This document shows positions 1 through 7,468 of a stretch of 64,000 nucleotides of DNA, piece after piece. The number at the start of each line of letters is the position of its first letter. The first letter of the stretch is position 1. Below the pieces are notes generated by a model that had not been told where the DNA came from, did no database searches, and saw only the letters and a program-made list of their open reading frames with translations. Source of the stretch: Capnocytophaga canimorsus (GTDB lineage: Bacteria > Bacteroidota > Bacteroidia > Flavobacteriales > Flavobacteriaceae); NCBI RefSeq assembly GCF_002302565.1, contig NZ_CP022382.1, positions 567,001 to 631,000 of the forward strand, in the 5' to 3' direction. A program made the translations under genes and the position numbers.

Positions 1-1068
1 CAATCCGAAAAAAACACTTCTGTTTTTGGTTTTCGAACCGATTACAGCGGAGAAAAATTCAATTTCAGTGGAGAATATTTGTACAAAACCAAAGACATTC
101 ATTTTGAGCAAAATCAATTCTTCTCTAAAGTCAATCGACCAGGTAATGCCTTGTTAATCAATATGGGATATAACAATAATGATAACATAGCTTTTAATAT
201 AAACCTTCGTCGTTTGGAGAATTTCAGATTTTTCTCACAACGAAATATCGCTGATAACATCTACAATTATGGTGTAATCAACTACATACCAGCCCTGACT
301 AAGCAGTACGAACATAGTTTACAAAACATATATGTGTATCAGGCTCAACCACAGATAGTTTACGATGGTTTTCCTAAAAAACAAGGAGAAATTGGAGGAC
401 AATTCGACCTATTTTATGAAGCCGAAGCAGGGTCTTTCTTAGGTGGAGCAACGGGAGCAAGTTTTGCTATAAATGGTTCGTATTGGGCGGGAATTAAAAA
501 CGACATAAAAACAACTACTCGTAAGGACAAATATGGTGTCGAAATAGAAGAAATAGAACTTAATACTCCGCTTATTGGTATGGGAGAGAAATACTATCAC
601 GACATTGCCATAGAATATCGAAAATCATTTACAGATAACTTTACGACTGTTTTTTCGTATTTGAATCAATATTATAATAGTTTACCTATTGTTCAAAAGT
701 CATACATCGTAAAAGCACATACCATTTCTGCGGAAGGAATGTATTTTTTATCTGACACACAATCCGTTCGGTTAGAAATGCAACATCAATGGGCTAATGA
801 AGATTTGAAAAATTGGATAGGCAACACATTAGAATATATCCCTAATGTACGATGGTCGTTTTTCGTGAGTGATTTGTACAATTATGGTAACGACGAAAAG
901 GACAAGAGAATCCATTATTACAATGTTGGTACTTCGTTCTCTTACAAAACCACTCGTGTAGCTTTAAGCTACGGAAGACAACGTGGTGGCATTTTGTGCG
1001 TGGGCGGAATTTGTCGTATCGTACCAGAAGCAGCTGGGCTGACACTTAATATTACGAGCAGTTTTTAA
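1..1068 (+). CDS. DUF6029 family protein, 5'-truncated by window edge
   Basis: The reading frame is open from base 1 to the TAA at 1066-1068, so the gene starts upstream of the window and only about 355 C-terminal residues are visible. The sequence is rich in alternating aromatic and polar stretches and ends in a beta-strand-like tail (LTLNITSSF), as expected of an outer-membrane or surface beta protein. The near-terminal Cys-Gly-Gly-Ile-Cys segment is the feature by which I recognise the Bacteroidota DUF6029 family; that assignment is from memory. The function of the family is not established. A strong bidirectional hairpin follows the stop codon. Confidence 0.7.
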   Translation, partial: QSEKNTSVFGFRTDYSGEKFNFSGEYLYKTKDIHFEQNQFFSKVNRPGNALLINMGYNNNDNIAFNINLRRLENFRFFSQRNIADNIYNYGVINYIPALTKQYEHSLQNIYVYQAQPQIVYDGFPKKQGEIGGQFDLFYEAEAGSFLGGATGASFAINGSYWAGIKNDIKTTTRKDKYGVEIEEIELNTPLIGMGEKYYHDIAIEYRKSFTDNFTTVFSYLNQYYNSLPIVQKSYIVKAHTISAEGMYFLSDTQSVRLEMQHQWANEDLKNWIGNTLEYIPNVRWSFFVSDLYNYGNDEKDKRIHYYNVGTSFSYKTTRVALSYGRQRGGILCVGGICRIVPEAAGLTLNITSSF

Positions 1069-1094
1069 TATTTTTGCTTAGATATTAACAAAAA

Positions 1095-1130
1095 TGAGGG
1101 ATTTTTCAGTTGAAAAATCCCTCACTTTTA
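1095..1130 (+). terminator. Bidirectional rho-independent terminator
   Basis: A perfect 14-bp inverted repeat (TGAGGGATTTTTCA at 1095-1108 and its complement at 1111-1124) is followed by CTTTTATT. It lies between convergent genes ending at 1068 (+) and 1146 (-), so it can serve both. Confidence 0.85.
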
Positions 1131-1145
1131 TTCAAATAGAAATTG

Positions 1146-2099
1146 TTAAAAACGTAATCTTGCTTTTATCAGTTCAGTATTGCCATTATCATCATCAGTA
1201 ATAAAAATAACGGAATCATCGCATCGCATCGCAGAGGTAGCAGGAAGAGTAACCGACTCTACTTTCAATGTTTTTTGGTTTGAATTGGGAATGATGCTAT
1301 AACGCTCAACTTTTACAGCGGAAAAATCAGCAATATTTAAAACACCCACCAAACTACCTATAATTTCACCATCATTATAAGCATCATCGGTCTCCTCTAC
1401 CGAAGCGGTAAAAATCAGCTGAGAATCATTCCATTTTGCAGCTCCAGAAAAACCAGCTTCGTAGCCCTCAATTATGGGCAAGGTTACCTTTACTGCCTCC
1501 AAAGTTGGGAAAACTCCTCCTGAAAGAAATTTTAAAAACTGCTGGTAATTAAAGCGAATAATCACATTATTAGCCCGATTAAAAAGATACAACTGCCCGT
1601 TGAGATAAGCCGTAGCTTCAATATTCAATTCGGAATGGGTCAATAATGGAAGTTTCTTGATTTCTTCATAAAAGGAAGTTAAGTTGAACGAGGTAATTTT
1701 AGGGGACGCTCCTAAGTGAATTTGAACAAAAATATCGCGTTGTGGAGACTTTGAACCTGAACCAAAAGTAACCAACTCACTGGACGAAATCGCCTCCAAG
1801 GTTTCAAAATCAGTCTTTCGTTTCTTTTTGATGCGATTTCCTTTGAAATCATCAGCTTTGACTTCTAAAAGAGATATTTGTTCGATAATTTTAAAATTTT
1901 CATCTATCACGTATAAAAACGGACTATCATCGCCTATTGCATAATATTTGCCACCAACATAAGCTATCCCCGAACCACTGGGAAAACCACTTATATTTTT
2001 TGTTTTCAATATACTAAGTTTCATATTCTGCTGACTATATACGTACGAAGAAAAAGCCCCCACACAACTGCAAAGCAAAAATAACAAAAAACGTTTCAT
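1146..2099 (-). CDS. Secreted predicted beta-propeller protein (DUF6929-like)
   Basis: A 317-residue protein with an N-terminal signal peptide (MKRFLLFLLCSCVGAFSSYVYSQ). An in-frame upstream start at 2186 would overlap the preceding gene and put 29 odd residues before the signal peptide, so I chose the ATG at 2097-2099. The body has motifs such as SGIAYVGGKYYAIGDDSP and GYEAGFSGAAKWNDS, which recur like blades of a beta-propeller. It resembles what is called DUF6929 in Bacteroidota, but I am not certain of the family number. It lies 58 bp downstream of the outer-membrane protein gene on the same strand and is probably co-transcribed. Function unknown. Confidence 0.65.
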   Translation of the reverse strand: MKRFLLFLLCSCVGAFSSYVYSQQNMKLSILKTKNISGFPSGSGIAYVGGKYYAIGDDSPFLYVIDENFKIIEQISLLEVKADDFKGNRIKKKRKTDFETLEAISSSELVTFGSGSKSPQRDIFVQIHLGASPKITSFNLTSFYEEIKKLPLLTHSELNIEATAYLNGQLYLFNRANNVIIRFNYQQFLKFLSGGVFPTLEAVKVTLPIIEGYEAGFSGAAKWNDSQLIFTASVEETDDAYNDGEIIGSLVGVLNIADFSAVKVERYSIIPNSNQKTLKVESVTLPATSAMRCDDSVIFITDDDNGNTELIKARLRF

Positions 2100-2157
2100 A
2101 AATAATAGTTTCTTTAACTGATTTATTTTTAATAATATAGTTTCATTAAATACAAAA

Positions 2158-2847
2158 CTATTTGGTAAATCGGTAGGAAGCACCAATTACTGCGTAAAAA
2201 TTTGACTCTGAACTAAAAATATCACGACCTAAGGAAGCATCTATCTGAAAATTAGAACGAATTACATATAATAATCCGACATCTATACCGTGTTCAGGAC
2301 GATTTTCGGGGGCATAGGTACCAAAATATTCAGCATAAATTGCCAGTTGAGGCAACAGGGGCGTTCCTAATTGTAAAGTACTGATTACATTTTTGAACTT
2401 GTTAGCACTTCCTATATTGTAAACCAAATACAATCGTTGGGTAAGGTCACGCTCAAAAGCCAAAACAGCATCAACATCTACTCCTTGAGAAAAATGGGGG
2501 TCATACGCCAAATAACCGACCAAAGTTATGGCAGGTATCCAACCCTTTACTTCTGTTAATTTCTGCTTAGCACTGAAAACAAAATCATCAAAACGACTTT
2601 TGCCTGAATGATTTCCAAAATTAGTTTCAATACGAATTTCAGTTCCATCAATAACGCCGTAACGCAGCATTAAATTATCAGTAACCGATTTTTCACGAAA
2701 AGTCAAACCATTTTCAAGCTGAAAAACATTGGGCGTTAAGGTATATACTCCTTCACTTTGGTCTGGACGATCGGTACTAATATCTTCAATGCTTTGCGCT
2801 AATGTTTTTGAACAAAGCAACAATATAATTACTCGTATTATTTTCAT
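2158..2847 (-). CDS. Outer-membrane protein, Phenol_MetA_deg/transporter-like family
   Basis: A 229-residue protein with a signal peptide ending in LAQS. The opening STDRPDQSEGVYTLTPNVFQ followed by repeated amphipathic strands and a terminal aromatic (YRFTK) matches the 'transporter' family related to MetA of phenol degradation, a predicted outer-membrane beta-barrel. The substrate is not known. A reverse-strand -7 element (TATATTTG on the minus strand, 2861-2868) with a CAA at 2888-2890 lies just upstream of the ATG, giving a very short leader. It is first in a two-gene reverse operon with the propeller protein. Confidence 0.65.
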   Translation of the reverse strand: MKIIRVIILLLCSKTLAQSIEDISTDRPDQSEGVYTLTPNVFQLENGLTFREKSVTDNLMLRYGVIDGTEIRIETNFGNHSGKSRFDDFVFSAKQKLTEVKGWIPAITLVGYLAYDPHFSQGVDVDAVLAFERDLTQRLYLVYNIGSANKFKNVISTLQLGTPLLPQLAIYAEYFGTYAPENRPEHGIDVGLLYVIRSNFQIDASLGRDIFSSESNFYAVIGASYRFTK

Positions 2848-2860
2848 ATCATTTTTTTTG

Positions 2861-2890
2861 CAAATATATGATTATGTATCAGATACACAA
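2861..2890 (-). promoter_or_regulatory. Bacteroidota-type promoter for the reverse operon
   Basis: Minus-strand TATATTTG (plus-strand CAAATATA, 2861-2868) fits TAnnTTTG, and a CAA at 2888-2890 gives the TTG element 19 bp away. It sits back-to-back with the cysteine desulfurase promoter. Confidence 0.55.
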
Positions 2891-2927
2891 ACATAAAAAT
2901 GAAAGTGCTGTTTATTGAGAAAAATCA

Positions 2928-2935
2928 TACATTTG
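2928..2935 (+). promoter_or_regulatory. -7 element (TACATTTG) of the cysteine desulfurase gene
   Basis: TACATTTG matches TAnnTTTG and lies 26 bp before the ATG at 2962. It also rules out the longer in-frame start at 2899, which would lie upstream of the promoter. No good -33 element is visible. Confidence 0.5.
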
Positions 2936-2961
2936 TGCTGGTTAAATTAAACATTTTTGCT

Positions 2962-4143
2962 ATGATAAGTCCTCAAGAAAATGTATATTTTGATAATGCT
3001 GCTAGCACTCCTCTACTGCCTCAAGTGGTGGAGCAAATGGCGGAAGTATTACACAAATACTACGGAAACCCTTCATCTACTCATAGCTACGGAAGAAGTG
3101 CAAAAACATTGATTGAAAAAGCTCGTAGAACCATAGCGAAAATCATCAATGCACAACCCTCTGAAATTATTTTTACTTCAGGAGGAACAGAGGCAAACAA
3201 TATGATTTTAAGAGGATGTGCGCGCGATTTAAAAATTCAAACCATTATTTCAGCACAAACCGAACATCACGCTGTTTTACATACACTTGATAGCTTATCG
3301 CAGGAATACGGCATCACTATTCGGTATGTGAATTTGACTCCTGAAGGAGATGCCGATTTGCAACATCTGCAATCTTTATTAGAAACACATCAAAAAGAAA
3401 AAGTATTGGTGAGCCTAATGCACGTAAATAATGAAATCGGTAATATTCTTGATTTACAGCAAGTGTGTAAAATTTGCCACAATTATGGAGCTCTTTTTCA
3501 CTCCGATACGGTACAATCGGTAGGGCATTTCCCTTTAGATATGCAACAAATTTCAGCCGATTTTATAACAGCTTCGGCACATAAATTCCACGGACCCAAA
3601 GGTGTAGGTTTTGCTTTTATAAGAAAAAATATACCTTTGAAAGGGTTTATCCTTGGCGGAGAACAAGAACGAGGCATACGTGCCGGTACAGAGGCTTTAC
3701 ACAATATTATAGGTCTAGAAACCGCTTTTACATTAGCTTACAACGAATTAGATGTTCGAAATGAACAAATCTTAACCATAAAGAAATATTTTATTAAACG
3801 TCTAAGTGAGCAATTTTCAGCAATAACTTTCAATGGGCAATCTGGTGACTTACAAAAAAGTTCACCTACTATTTTAAACGTACGGTTACCATTTTCTGCC
3901 AATACATTACTATTTCATTTGGATATTCAGGGTATTGCTTGTTCTAAAGGAAGTGCCTGTCAGAGCGGAAGTGTACAAGATTCACACGTTTTGACTGCTT
4001 TTCTTCCTACCGAAGCCCTACGCAAAGCCTCACTACGTTTTTCCTTCTCACATCTAAATACATTACAACAAGTAGATTATGTGATTGAAAAGCTCGTTGA
4101 AATAATACATCAAGAAAAAAATAATTTTTTATTGCCCAATTAA
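2962..4143 (+). CDS. Cysteine desulfurase, NifS/IscS family
   Basis: A 393-residue PLP enzyme that removes sulfur from L-cysteine to form an enzyme persulfide for Fe-S cluster, thio-cofactor or tRNA thiolation pathways. Visible residues are the PLP-binding lysine in ASAHKFHGPKG (Lys208), the TEHHAV histidine region (about residues 100-103) and the mobile-loop cysteine in SKGSACQSG (Cys333). The short loop and overall length suit the IscS/NifS (group I) type. I chose the ATG at 2962 because the promoter lies after the earlier in-frame start. There is no iscU or other Fe-S gene next to it, so the target pathway is open. It is cytoplasmic and monocistronic, followed by mdh with its own promoter. 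Confidence 0.93.
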   Translation: MISPQENVYFDNAASTPLLPQVVEQMAEVLHKYYGNPSSTHSYGRSAKTLIEKARRTIAKIINAQPSEIIFTSGGTEANNMILRGCARDLKIQTIISAQTEHHAVLHTLDSLSQEYGITIRYVNLTPEGDADLQHLQSLLETHQKEKVLVSLMHVNNEIGNILDLQQVCKICHNYGALFHSDTVQSVGHFPLDMQQISADFITASAHKFHGPKGVGFAFIRKNIPLKGFILGGEQERGIRAGTEALHNIIGLETAFTLAYNELDVRNEQILTIKKYFIKRLSEQFSAITFNGQSGDLQKSSPTILNVRLPFSANTLLFHLDIQGIACSKGSACQSGSVQDSHVLTAFLPTEALRKASLRFSFSHLNTLQQVDYVIEKLVEIIHQEKNNFLLPN

Positions 4144-4145
4144 GT

Positions 4146-4175
4146 TTGAATACTGATTTAAAATTTGTAACTTTG
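4146..4175 (+). promoter_or_regulatory. Promoter of mdh
   Basis: TTG at 4146-4148, 19 bp spacer and TAACTTTG at 4168-4175 fit the Bacteroidota consensus very well. The mdh ATG follows at 4226. Confidence 0.75.
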
Positions 4176-4225
4176 ATACGTTTTTTAGTCTGTAATAAAT
4201 TATTTAATAATATAAAGAAAATAGT

Positions 4226-5158
4226 ATGAAAGTAACAGTTGTAGGTGCAGGAGCTGTAGGAGCAAGTTGTGCCGAGTACATTGCAATCAAGAATTTTGCA
4301 TCAGAAGTAGTTTTAGTAGACATCAAAGAAGGATTTGCCGAAGGAAAGGCTATGGATTTGATGCAAACGGCTCCCTTAAACGGATTTGATACCAAAATAG
4401 TAGGAGCAACTAACGACTATTCAAAAACAGCAGGGAGTGATGTGGCTGTAATCACTTCAGGAATTCCTCGCAAACCAGGAATGACTCGTGAGGAGCTTAT
4501 CGGAACCAACGCAAACATCGTAAAATCAGTAGTAGAACAATTGGTAAAACACTCACCAAACGTGATTGTTATTGTGGTTAGTAACCCTATGGATACGATG
4601 ACTTACTTGGTATACAAAGCTACAAATCTGCCTAAAAATCGTATTATAGGTATGGGAGGAGCTTTGGATAGCGCCCGATTCAAATACCGTTTAGCAGAGG
4701 CTCTAGATTGCCCACTTTCAGATGTTGACGGAATGGTAATCGCTGCACATAGTGATACAGGAATGTTGCCACTAACTCGTTTGGCTACACGAAATGGTGT
4801 GCCTGTTTCGGAATTCTTATCAGAAGACCAATTACAAAATGTTTCTCAAGAAACCAAAGTGGGTGGAGCAACCCTAACCAAATTATTAGGAACTTCGGCT
4901 TGGTATGCTCCTGGAGCGGCTGTATCTGCTCTTGTACAAGCTATCGCTTGTGATCAGAAAAAAATGTTCCCTTGCTCGGTAGTTTTGGAAGGAGAATATG
5001 GTCAGAAAGATATTTGCTTAGGCGTACCTGTTCTTGTGGGTAAAAATGGAGTTGAAAAAATCGTTGAAATTAAACTAAACGACGCCGAAAAAGCAAAATT
5101 CCAAGAAAGTGCTGCAGCGGTTAGAGAGGTTAATAAAGATTTAGCTTCTGTACTATAA
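4226..5158 (+). CDS. mdh: Malate dehydrogenase
   Basis: A 310-residue NAD-dependent dehydrogenase converting malate and oxaloacetate in the TCA cycle. The Rossmann motif GAGAVGAS is at residues 7-14, with an acidic NAD-selective residue (VDIKE, Asp32). Substrate arginines are in IPRKPGMTREEL (Arg82 and Arg88), and the Asp/Arg pair is in LDSARF (Asp148 and Arg151). The catalytic histidine is in AAHSDTG (His175). Arg in the 82 region rather than Gln favours malate over lactate. Its length is usual for the LDH-like MDH group common in Bacteroidota. It has its own consensus promoter and a terminator directly after. Confidence 0.96.
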   Translation: MKVTVVGAGAVGASCAEYIAIKNFASEVVLVDIKEGFAEGKAMDLMQTAPLNGFDTKIVGATNDYSKTAGSDVAVITSGIPRKPGMTREELIGTNANIVKSVVEQLVKHSPNVIVIVVSNPMDTMTYLVYKATNLPKNRIIGMGGALDSARFKYRLAEALDCPLSDVDGMVIAAHSDTGMLPLTRLATRNGVPVSEFLSEDQLQNVSQETKVGGATLTKLLGTSAWYAPGAAVSALVQAIACDQKKMFPCSVVLEGEYGQKDICLGVPVLVGKNGVEKIVEIKLNDAEKAKFQESAAAVREVNKDLASVL

Positions 5159-5188
5159 TTCTAAAAAAAATTAAATCATAAAGAAACT

Positions 5189-5223
5189 GAAAGGTTGTCA
5201 TATTAGGCAGCCTTTCGTTTTTT
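5189..5223 (+). terminator. Rho-independent terminator of mdh
   Basis: GAAAGGTTGTC (5189-5199) pairs with GGCAGCCTTTC (5206-5216), with two G-T pairs and a 6-nt loop, followed by GTTTTTT. Confidence 0.85.
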
Positions 5224-5251
5224 AAGGAAAGATTATTTTATTATAAATACA

Positions 5252-5686
5252 ATGAAATACATCAGTTTGTTTTTTATAAGTGTTTTTGTGGGTATAACCA
5301 CTTCTTGCAAACAAGAAATAACAAAACAGGAATTATCAGCATTAAACGGATATTGGGAGATTGAAAAAGTAACTACTGCTGAAGGTCAAGTCAAAGAATA
5401 TAAGATAAATACAACAGTGGACTATATCCAGCTTGAAGAAAATGAAAAAGGATTTCGCAAAAAAGTTTATCCCAATTTAAACGGACGTTACCAAACCTCT
5501 GATAATGCCGAATTCTTCACCCTAAAAAAGAATACTGATACACAATGGGAAATCATTTATCAAACCAACGAAAATACGTGGACAGAAATTTTAACCTCAA
5601 TAAGTGCTAATCATTTCCAAGTATTGAATCAAGCAGGGGTTACTTATCACTACAAACGTTGGCAATCCTTTGATTTACAACAATAG
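5252..5686 (+). CDS. Small lipoprotein, lipocalin-like
   Basis: A 144-residue protein with a lipoprotein signal (hydrophobic stretch then lipobox TTSC, Cys19). The mature part starts KQEITKQEL and has a lipocalin-like opening, LNGYWEIEKVTTAEG, then alternating strands and many Lys/Glu/Thr residues. It is probably an inner- or outer-membrane-anchored periplasmic protein. No specific function can be given. The stop codon is only 4 bp before the ATG of the DUF721 gene, so the two are probably one transcription unit. Confidence 0.7.
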   Translation: MKYISLFFISVFVGITTSCKQEITKQELSALNGYWEIEKVTTAEGQVKEYKINTTVDYIQLEENEKGFRKKVYPNLNGRYQTSDNAEFFTLKKNTDTQWEIIYQTNENTWTEILTSISANHFQVLNQAGVTYHYKRWQSFDLQQ

Positions 5687-5690
5687 AACT

Positions 5691-5978
5691 ATGGACGGAA
5701 ATAGCAAATCCTTAGCCGACATCCTAAAACTCATCGTTAAGGAAAATAAATTGGATTATGGCATCCGAAAGGTGCGCGTTCGTGAGGCTTGGCAAGAACT
5801 AATGGGGGTTCCCATAAACAAATATACCTCCTCGGTGGAACTGAAAGGCGAGGTACTTTATGTGACACTAACCTCAGCTGCACTTCGAGAGGAACTCAGT
5901 TACGGAAAAGAAAAAATAATAAATATGCTCAATGAAAATTTGGGAGAAAAAGCCATCGAAAAACTAATTTTTATGTAA
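5691..5978 (+). CDS. DUF721 (DciA-like) protein
   Basis: A 95-residue basic protein matching the short Bacteroidota DUF721 form (ADILKLIVKENKLDYGIRKVRVREAWQELMG ... GEVLYVTLTSAALREELSYGKEKIINMLNENLG). DUF721 includes DciA, a protein that helps load the replicative helicase in bacteria lacking DnaC. Whether this short form does so is inference. An upstream in-frame start at 5670 lies inside the previous gene; the ATG at 5691 is the likely one, 4 bp after the lipoprotein stop. Confidence 0.8.
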   Translation: MDGNSKSLADILKLIVKENKLDYGIRKVRVREAWQELMGVPINKYTSSVELKGEVLYVTLTSAALREELSYGKEKIINMLNENLGEKAIEKLIFM

Positions 5979-6048
5979 AGCCTATACATTTTATAAGGAA
6001 GAAATCAAAAAAATAGAGATTTTGTCCCAAAAAACACATAAAATATTG

Positions 6049-6056
6049 TACTTTTG
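6049..6056 (+). promoter_or_regulatory. -7 element (TACTTTTG) of the MazG-like gene
   Basis: TACTTTTG fits TAnnTTTG, 28 bp before the ATG at 6085. A TTTG lies at 6021-6024 with a longer-than-usual 24-bp spacer. Confidence 0.5.
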
Positions 6057-6084
6057 TGTAAAACTCATTTTATTAACTTAACTA

Positions 6085-6483
6085 ATGAAAGAAAAAATAG
6101 AAGCTGTTACCGCATTTCACCAAGCCTTTGGTTTGGGCATTCGCCACACCCCCACTACCGATTTAACCGAAGAAACCATAAAGTTGCGTTTTAACCTAAT
6201 GGCGGAGGAAAATCAGGAGTATTTACAAGCAGCTCAAAATAAGGATTTGGTTGAAGTAGCTGATGCTTTAGGAGATATGCTGTATATCTTGTGCGGAACC
6301 ATCATCGAACACGGAATGCAACACAAAATAGACGCCGTTTTTCAGGAAATACAACGAAGTAATATGAGCAAGTTAGGAGCAGAAGGCAAACCCATATACC
6401 GTGAAGATGGCAAAGTGATGAAGGGTCCAGATTACTTCCCTCCTGATATTGCTAAAATTGTAAATAACAATGAAATAAGATAA
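6085..6483 (+). CDS. MazG-like nucleotide pyrophosphohydrolase
   Basis: A 132-residue all-alpha NTP pyrophosphohydrolase-like protein. The metal-binding pattern is visible as LMAEENQEYLQAA followed by DLVEVADALGDMLYI, i.e. E-E-x-x-E in one helix and E-x-x-D-x-x-x-D in the next. Such enzymes hydrolyse (d)NTPs or modified nucleotides to monophosphate and pyrophosphate; the substrate here is unknown. The short C-terminal tail (MKGPDYFPPDIAKIV) is a familiar ending of this group. It is followed after 10 bp by fabD on the same strand, so they are probably co-transcribed; I see no functional reason for the pairing. Confidence 0.85.
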   Translation: MKEKIEAVTAFHQAFGLGIRHTPTTDLTEETIKLRFNLMAEENQEYLQAAQNKDLVEVADALGDMLYILCGTIIEHGMQHKIDAVFQEIQRSNMSKLGAEGKPIYREDGKVMKGPDYFPPDIAKIVNNNEIR

Positions 6484-6493
6484 AATTTTGAAT

Positions 6494-7372
6494 ATGAAAG
6501 CATACATTTTTCCTGGGCAAGGTGCCCAATTTGTAGGTATGGGACTTGATTTGTACGAAAAATCAGCAGATGCCAAAAGCCTCTTTGAACAAGCCAATCA
6601 AATCTTAGGATTTTCCATTACCGATATAATGTTTGGTGGTACTGATGAAGATTTAAAGCAAACCAAAGTAACCCAACCTGCCATATTCTTACATTCGGTA
6701 ATTCAAAGCATCGTTTTAGGAGAAGACTTTCAACCCCAAATGGTTGCAGGACATTCCTTAGGAGAATTTTCGGCTTTAGTAGCCAACAAAACACTATCGT
6801 TTGAAGACGGCTTATCATTGGTTTCAAAAAGAGCCTCTGCAATGCAAAAAGCCTGTGAAAAACAACCTGGAACAATGGCTGCCGTTTTGGGATTAGAAGA
6901 CAGCGTTGTGGAGCAAATTTGTCAATCAACAGAAGGTGTAGTAACTGCTGCAAACTACAACTGTCCCGGACAATTGGTCATCTCTGGAGAAGTAACAGCC
7001 GTGGAAAAAGCTTGTGAGGCAATGAAACAAGCAGGGGCAAAACGGGCTTTACTATTGCCTGTAGGCGGAGCTTTTCATTCGGTATTGATGAAACCTGCCG
7101 AAGAGGAACTCGCTGCTGCTATTGATACCATCCGATTTGGAAAACCCATTTGTCCTGTATATCAGAATGTAACTACCACTGCCGTTTATGATGAGGTTCA
7201 AATCAAAAAAAACCTGATCAATCAATTAACTGCACCTGTAAAATGGACGCAAAGCATACAGCAAATGATTCGAGACGGAGCTTCCGAATTTATTGAAGTA
7301 GGACCTGGAAAAGTATTACAAGGTTTGGTAAAAAAAATAAATAAAGAAGTTATGGTAACTTCTGCACAATAA
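6494..7372 (+). CDS. fabD: Malonyl-CoA:ACP transacylase
   Basis: A 292-residue FabD, which moves malonyl from CoA to acyl carrier protein to start fatty-acid elongation. Motifs are GQGAQFVGMG (residues 8-17), the nucleophile in GHSLGE (Ser88), the RASAMQ arginine (about Arg113), and the catalytic histidine in GGAFHS (His195). The C-terminal IEVGPGKVLQGLVKKI is typical. A TTG six bases upstream is in frame, but the ATG at 6494 gives the standard start MKAYIFPGQG. It is not next to other fab genes. Confidence 0.95.
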   Translation: MKAYIFPGQGAQFVGMGLDLYEKSADAKSLFEQANQILGFSITDIMFGGTDEDLKQTKVTQPAIFLHSVIQSIVLGEDFQPQMVAGHSLGEFSALVANKTLSFEDGLSLVSKRASAMQKACEKQPGTMAAVLGLEDSVVEQICQSTEGVVTAANYNCPGQLVISGEVTAVEKACEAMKQAGAKRALLLPVGGAFHSVLMKPAEEELAAAIDTIRFGKPICPVYQNVTTTAVYDEVQIKKNLINQLTAPVKWTQSIQQMIRDGASEFIEVGPGKVLQGLVKKINKEVMVTSAQ

Positions 7373-7403
7373 CAAAGGTTTTCAGACTTTTGTGTAACGA
7401 AAT

Positions 7404-7449
7404 AAAGGCATATTTAAAAAGAAAACTAAATATGCCTTTTGTTTTATTT
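7404..7449 (+). terminator. Rho-independent terminator after fabD
   Basis: A perfect 13-bp stem (AAAGGCATATTTA, 7404-7416, with its complement at 7427-7439) with a 10-nt loop, then TGTTTTATTTT. Confidence 0.85.
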
Positions 7450-7468
7450 TTCAAAGTGTATTTGTTTT

